Of a DNA stretch of 58,148 nucleotides, positions 54,465 to 58,148 are shown piece by piece (position 1 is the first letter of the stretch; each line of letters begins with the position of its first letter). The DNA is from an uncultured Sphingobacteriaceae bacterium (GTDB taxonomy: Bacteria > Bacteroidota > Bacteroidia > Sphingobacteriales > Sphingobacteriaceae). The stretch lies in contig CAMLLO010000029.1 of the NCBI GenBank assembly GCA_946480915.1, positions 1 through 58,148 on the forward strand, given 5' to 3'. The position numbers and the translations under genes are program-made. Below the pieces are notes generated by a model. It saw only the letters and a program-made list of their open reading frames with translations. It was not told where the DNA came from and did no database searches.

Positions 54465-55802
54465 TCACTTTGAGGGTGGGATAATAATATTTTCTCGGGG
54501 AAAAATCACCGAAAAAACAGTTCCTTCGCCCACTTTAGAATTTACTTTAATAGTAATATTATGATATACGGCGATACTTTTAACGATCGACAGACCCAAG
54601 CCGTAACCTCCGGATTGCATTAAATTAGTTTTCTTAAACCGGTTAAAGATCAGAGGTATTTCTTCTTCAGGAATTCCTATTCCTGTATCCTTAATATGAA
54701 CTCGGTAATTTCCAGCCACATAGTCATCACTTATTGACAAGCTCCCTTTCGGCTTATTGTATCTTATCGCATTGTTTACCAAATTGTAAAACAGCTGAAA
54801 CAATAAATCGTGATTCGCAGAACTAAACGTAGCATTTGAATTGAGTCTCATTTCAAAACTTATCTCGTGTTCCTCCAGGCGGTGACTTATTTCGTCCATT
54901 ACCTCTGCAAGCAATTGAGAGATGTTTACTGATTCTGACTTCGCGAATTGTTCATTTTCTATTCTGGATATCAGCAATAAAGAATTTACAATTTTCTTTA
55001 AACGGCTTAATGTTCTTAACATCTCAGAAAGACGCTGCTGAACCAGATCGCTGGCTTCCTCATGCTCCATTAAATTTTCTATTTTATTCTGGAGAATTCC
55101 GATCGGTGTCATCAATTCGTGTGAAGCATTGGCGGTAAATTCTCTTTCTTTTTCAAAAGCTTCATTAATCTGCTCCATCAAAAGCATTAGCGAACTGTCC
55201 AGGTATCGAAAGTCTGAAGTTGTGGTTTTAACCGCCTCCTGATGTTTTGCAAAAGGAAACTTTTGATTAATCAGCTTACTTTTGATTATGGCGCTTAGTG
55301 GTTTGATGAGGTGATGGGTAAAGAATAAATCGATAATAAGAGTAATAAAAATAAGACTCAGCAAAACATACAACGCAACTCGCTGCAAGGGCCTGCTATA
55401 TTGCGTCATGGTGGAACTTGCCTTGGCAACCTCTAATAAATAATTTTGATTTCCTGCTTTAAACGTATGACTTAGAACACGATAACTTAAGGTATCCTGC
55501 TCAATAACCCGCTCGGCCGTCTCGATGGTATCCATCCTCACTGATTTGTCCACAGGCTCCAGGGCAATGTATTCTTCTCTTAGCAGGGTATAACTTCCGT
55601 AGCTTTCCTGCCCTTCCAGATAAAAATTTACACCATTTTGCGCAACTATTTTGAGCACTTTTGATTTCTGCTGACGCAATACATTATCGGTATACCGGGC
55701 GGCGATATAATCCACTACATAAGGCAATGTGAGGACAAAAAACAGCACAATTGCCAGTTTTGAAAGGGTGACGAAAAGTGTAAGCTTGGTAGAAAGTTTC
55801 AA
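54465..55802 (-). CDS. Membrane sensor histidine kinase of an OmpR-type pair
   Basis: The 445-residue kinase has two transmembrane segments (residues 8-30 and 148-168) framing a periplasmic sensor of about 115 residues. HisKA has the phospho-His in TANASHELMTPIGIL, and HATPase has YNLVNNAIRYN, DTGIGIP and GYGLGLSIVKSIA. It has no recognisable HAMP domain. The start overlaps the response-regulator stop by 4 bp (same operon). It probably responds to an envelope signal, since secreted and outer-membrane-type genes lie just upstream. Confidence 0.93.
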   Translation of the reverse strand: MKLSTKLTLFVTLSKLAIVLFFVLTLPYVVDYIAARYTDNVLRQQKSKVLKIVAQNGVNFYLEGQESYGSYTLLREEYIALEPVDKSVRMDTIETAERVIEQDTLSYRVLSHTFKAGNQNYLLEVAKASSTMTQYSRPLQRVALYVLLSLIFITLIIDLFFTHHLIKPLSAIIKSKLINQKFPFAKHQEAVKTTTSDFRYLDSSLMLLMEQINEAFEKEREFTANASHELMTPIGILQNKIENLMEHEEASDLVQQRLSEMLRTLSRLKKIVNSLLLISRIENEQFAKSESVNISQLLAEVMDEISHRLEEHEISFEMRLNSNATFSSANHDLLFQLFYNLVNNAIRYNKPKGSLSISDDYVAGNYRVHIKDTGIGIPEEEIPLIFNRFKKTNLMQSGGYGLGLSIVKSIAVYHNITIKVNSKVGEGTVFSVIFPRENIIIPPSK

Positions 55803-56476
55803 GACTTTTTAATTTTATACCCTACGCCTCTGACTGTTTCCAGCCAGTCAACTGGCCCGTAGGCTGCTAATTTCTTTCTGATATTCTTTATGTGAACATC
55901 GATATAATTCGAGTCATAATCGTCATCCACGAAGCTACCCCAAATGTGTTCACTAAGCTGTAAGCGTGTGAGAACCCGGTTTTTATGCAACAGCATATAA
56001 CTTAGCAAATCATATTCCTTCCGCGTGAGTTCTATCTCATTGTCAGCATGGCTTACAATTCGCTTTTGTATATCAACATTAAACTCTCCCAAGGGGAGCA
56101 GCTGACTGTTTATTCCTGATTTTCTTCTCGAAATAGCCTGCATTCTGGATTGAAGTTCGAGTAGCGAAAATGGTTTTGGCAAATAGTCATCAGCACCTAA
56201 ATCAAGGCCCTTGATCCGGTCTTCAATATTTCCACGTGCAGTCAGAATTATATAAGCAGCATCGGGGTTGCACTTTTTTGCCTGCTCTAACAGCACAAGT
56301 CCATCCATATCCGGAAGGCCTAAATCAAGTAATATGAAATCGTACAGATTGCATTCTATTTTCTCCAATCCCTGATTGGCGGTATGCGCCAGATCACAGA
56401 TATAGAATGCTTTTTTCAGAAAGGCTTCAACTTCGTAAGCCAGTGTTTTTTCATCTTCAACCAGGAGTACTTTCAA
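55799..56476 (-). CDS. OmpR/PhoB-family response regulator
   Basis: The 225 residues have a receiver domain with acidic pocket LLVEDEKTLA, phospho-Asp in FILLDLGLPDMDG, Lys in DDYLPKPFS, and a winged-helix DNA-binding domain (RKEYDLLSYMLLHKNRVLTRLQLSEHIW in part, then VDVHIKNIRKKL-like and VRGVGYKI). It is cotranscribed with the sensor kinase downstream by a 4-bp overlap. The upstream gene stops 3 bp before its start on the same strand, so it joins that transcript too. Confidence 0.95.
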   Translation of the reverse strand: MKVLLVEDEKTLAYEVEAFLKKAFYICDLAHTANQGLEKIECNLYDFILLDLGLPDMDGLVLLEQAKKCNPDAAYIILTARGNIEDRIKGLDLGADDYLPKPFSLLELQSRMQAISRRKSGINSQLLPLGEFNVDIQKRIVSHADNEIELTRKEYDLLSYMLLHKNRVLTRLQLSEHIWGSFVDDDYDSNYIDVHIKNIRKKLAAYGPVDWLETVRGVGYKIKKS

Positions 56477-56479
56477 TGC

Positions 56480-57358
56480 TTAAAACATGTAATAAAAACC
56501 CAAATATAAAAATGAACGAGGCTTTTGCGATGCGCCTTCTACTTTATTACTCAATATTGATCCTTGATAAGTTGCTTCTATGGCGTAGTTTGCCCGGTTA
56601 TATGCAACCGGAAGCTTTAAACTATACGAAAGTAAATCAAAGCTGTTTGACTCTATACTTCTATATTGTGGGGCGCTGTTATTGTTTCCACGTATTATTC
56701 TGCCTATTTTGGAACCAAAACCTCCTTCACCATTACCATTCTGAGGAACTTCCTCAGTGGTTGTAATGCGTTGTGTTCCTCCTACTATGTCAATCGATGG
56801 CTCAAAACTGATATAATCTTTTGCTGTAATGCTACCTAACTCAAACGACTTAGAGGCACTGAAAGTCGTGAATAAAGCACTCTGATCTCCAATGGCATAA
56901 TCGGCATATAAGCCGGTTTTTAACCATTGCCAATCATAGCTTAATGAGGCCGAAGCCATATTTAAGTTTGCCGACTGAAGGAACAAAGAACTATCGGGAA
57001 AAAACGAACGGCTAAAACTCAAACTGCTGGAAAGGTCTTTACTTAGTTTAAAATCAAAGCCTGCGGATAAATCAACTCCTGAAACTCCTGATCCGATATT
57101 TATCAACTTATAAGCTCCGGCAGAAAGAAAGAATCCACTTGGAAAATTAAGAGTCGCATTCGCCAGAACATAAGGCAATCTGTCGACAGAAGCTTGCCCA
57201 TAATAACTGGCATCACTGGCGTAAATTGTAGCGAGATTTAAAGTAGTTTTTGGCGTTTCGGCCGTATCGGGGTCGGCTACCAATGAAGTTGGATTCTGTG
57301 CAAAAGCAGAGGAACCACCCCAAAATAATGCGATTAATAAAAACAGATATTGCTTCAT
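56480..57358 (-). CDS. Exported beta-barrel-like outer-membrane protein, unknown
   Basis: The 292-residue protein has a signal peptide (residues 1-20, LLIALFWGGSSAFAQ) and then amphipathic beta strands (for example FPSGFFLSAGAYKLINIG and SYDWQWLKTGLYADYAIG). It ends in a terminal Phe (LYLGFYYMF), as outer-membrane proteins often do. The number of strands is not certain. It stops 3 bp before the response regulator starts, so the two-component system may control its own cargo. Confidence 0.7.
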   Translation of the reverse strand: MKQYLFLLIALFWGGSSAFAQNPTSLVADPDTAETPKTTLNLATIYASDASYYGQASVDRLPYVLANATLNFPSGFFLSAGAYKLINIGSGVSGVDLSAGFDFKLSKDLSSSLSFSRSFFPDSSLFLQSANLNMASASLSYDWQWLKTGLYADYAIGDQSALFTTFSASKSFELGSITAKDYISFEPSIDIVGGTQRITTTEEVPQNGNGEGGFGSKIGRIIRGNNNSAPQYRSIESNSFDLLSYSLKLPVAYNRANYAIEATYQGSILSNKVEGASQKPRSFLYLGFYYMF

Positions 57359-57365
57359 AGTCTAA

Positions 57366-57755
57366 TTATATTCCAACCGAGCGTAAAATCTTAATCGGTC
57401 TGTTAACTCTTACCGGTGGACGTTTTACTTTGATCCTGTCGGTAACAACTGTCGGTCTCAACTTCGGACGAGCTTTTGGTACTTCTTTAATATTAGGTCT
57501 GTTTGTTTTAATATCAACAATCTTTGGATCCTGATCTGAACCTTTAGACTTATCTATCTCACTTTTTTTCTTCGAATCTTTGTCTTTGTCATCCTGCGCT
57601 TTGACTCTTGAAAGCGAATCTATCGCAGTTGTTTCGTGTGAAGAAAAACCGAAAGCAATTGCATCCTCTGCCACCAATCCTTCCTTTGCAGAAACAATAA
57701 AAGGCATCGTTCCCAGCAAAATCCCTATCCCAAAAGCCTTCAAATAATTTCTCAT
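57366..57755 (-). CDS. Exported basic protein, unknown
   Basis: The 129 residues have a signal peptide (GIGILLGTMPFIVSAKE) and a Lys/Asp-rich segment (KDKDSKKKSEIDKSKG). The C-terminus is Pro/Arg/Lys-rich with repeated R-P-x-I-like pairs (KARPKLRPTV, VKRPPVRVNRPIKI). It is probably periplasmic. The family is unknown. It lies 7 bp before the outer-membrane-type gene on the same strand. Confidence 0.65.
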   Translation of the reverse strand: MRNYLKAFGIGILLGTMPFIVSAKEGLVAEDAIAFGFSSHETTAIDSLSRVKAQDDKDKDSKKKSEIDKSKGSDQDPKIVDIKTNRPNIKEVPKARPKLRPTVVTDRIKVKRPPVRVNRPIKILRSVGI

Positions 57756-57836
57756 TTTAATTTTTTGTTAAAATTAAAGAAAGTTTGCCTCAATTAAGAG
57801 GCAAACGTTTCTATAAGTGTGTTTGTGTTTAGCGGA

Positions 57837-58148
57837 TTACAATCCAAGCTTTAAGCCAGCCCCAACATTTGTTTTAACTCCAGTACGTCCAACTCCCACA
57901 TTGGCACCTGCTTTTGCTCCGGCTTTTACTCTGGTATTAGTTTTAGCATCTGCTTTCCGGGCATCCTTTTTTGCCTTTGCATTTGCTTTAACATCAATTA
58001 GTGCATCGTCATCACTGCCAAGTTTTGCTTCTGCCTTTGCGTCTTTTCTTAAAGCTTTAAGTTCATCTTTCTCAGCTTTCATCTCTTCTTTAGCCTCGGT
58101 AGAATTCTTTCTGTGCAATTCTGCCTGAGATTTTGAAGAAGCAACGCT
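57837..58148 (-). CDS. Ala/Lys-rich protein, cut by the window edge
   Basis: The frame is open to the last base (SVASSKSQAEL at the edge), so the N-terminus, probably with a signal peptide, lies outside. The visible 103 residues are a helical Lys/Glu/Ala-rich stretch (KEEMKAEKDELKALRKDAK), followed by DDDALIDVKANAKAKKD and a Gly/Ala/Val end (KAGAKAGANVGVGRTGV). It is probably a secreted or structural low-complexity protein. No family is recognised. Confidence 0.6.
   Translation of the reverse strand, partial: SVASSKSQAELHRKNSTEAKEEMKAEKDELKALRKDAKAEAKLGSDDDALIDVKANAKAKKDARKADAKTNTRVKAGAKAGANVGVGRTGVKTNVGAGLKLGL

Overview
The window looks like a chromosomal segment of a Bacteroidota bacterium, most likely Sphingobacteriaceae (Pedobacter-like). 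This is inferred from AT-rich sequence, gene families (ppx-ppk pair, KTSC protein, CheB/CheR/PAS/kinase fusion, GH2 enzyme with neighbouring AraC regulator), and promoter-like TAnnTTTG boxes in place of sigma70 -10 boxes. The genus is not proven.

Layout. 1-5.8 kb is a stress and ion-transport block: the tail of one ClC channel, a complete ClC channel, a response regulator, an MscS channel and a universal stress protein. 5.9-10.9 kb is a carbohydrate block: tagaturonate epimerase, a secreted GH2 beta-galactosidase-like enzyme and an AraC regulator. A tRNA-Met with a truncated integrase follows (11.2-11.8 kb), then metY, a folE pseudogene with three lesions, and a YitT transporter.

15.4-21.0 kb is the most unusual part. 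It is a nest of small genes, all on the minus strand: three Rnk/GreA-like proteins, two paralogous membrane-anchored proteins of unknown function, a glutamate-synthase-like protein that has lost its signature residues, a 58-aa zinc-ribbon protein, and three (plus one decayed) tiny genes of 49-52 codons. These tiny genes share a C-terminal SSKDFIN-like ending, and a hairpin of variable sequence abuts the stop codon. Two of them also share an upstream promoter-like block. I do not recognise this family, and it is my main candidate for something undescribed.

21-31 kb is a mobile and defence region: a decayed abiEii cut by an IS21-family remnant, an intact AbiEi/AbiEii-like toxin-antitoxin pair, an IS110-family element with a likely bridge-RNA region, a FIST-sensor plus histidine-kinase operon, and an IS3-family element with a canonical A6G frameshift site. 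31.8-34.6 kb is an RNA/ribosome-repair operon, rtcB-prfH-TPR, in which rtcB has a one-base frameshift and which starts with a long structured leader. It is followed on the other strand by a frameshifted CheB-CheR-PAS-kinase fusion.

38.4-58.1 kb is mostly housekeeping and ordinary: asnS, a KTSC protein, a ferredoxin-type reductase, a Sua5/YrdC protein, nhaA, a secreted protein with EF-hand-like repeats, murI, a glycosyltransferase, the ppk-ppx pair, a histone-H1-like basic protein, yajQ, a GNAT acetyltransferase, an exported acetolactate decarboxylase, a deaminase, small secreted proteins, and a two-component system downstream of an outer-membrane-type protein.

At least four genes carry disabling indels (folE, rtcB, the CheB/CheR fusion, abiEii). 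Two of these indels lie in runs of G and could be sequencing errors. folE and the abiEii remnant carry several independent lesions and are convincingly decayed.
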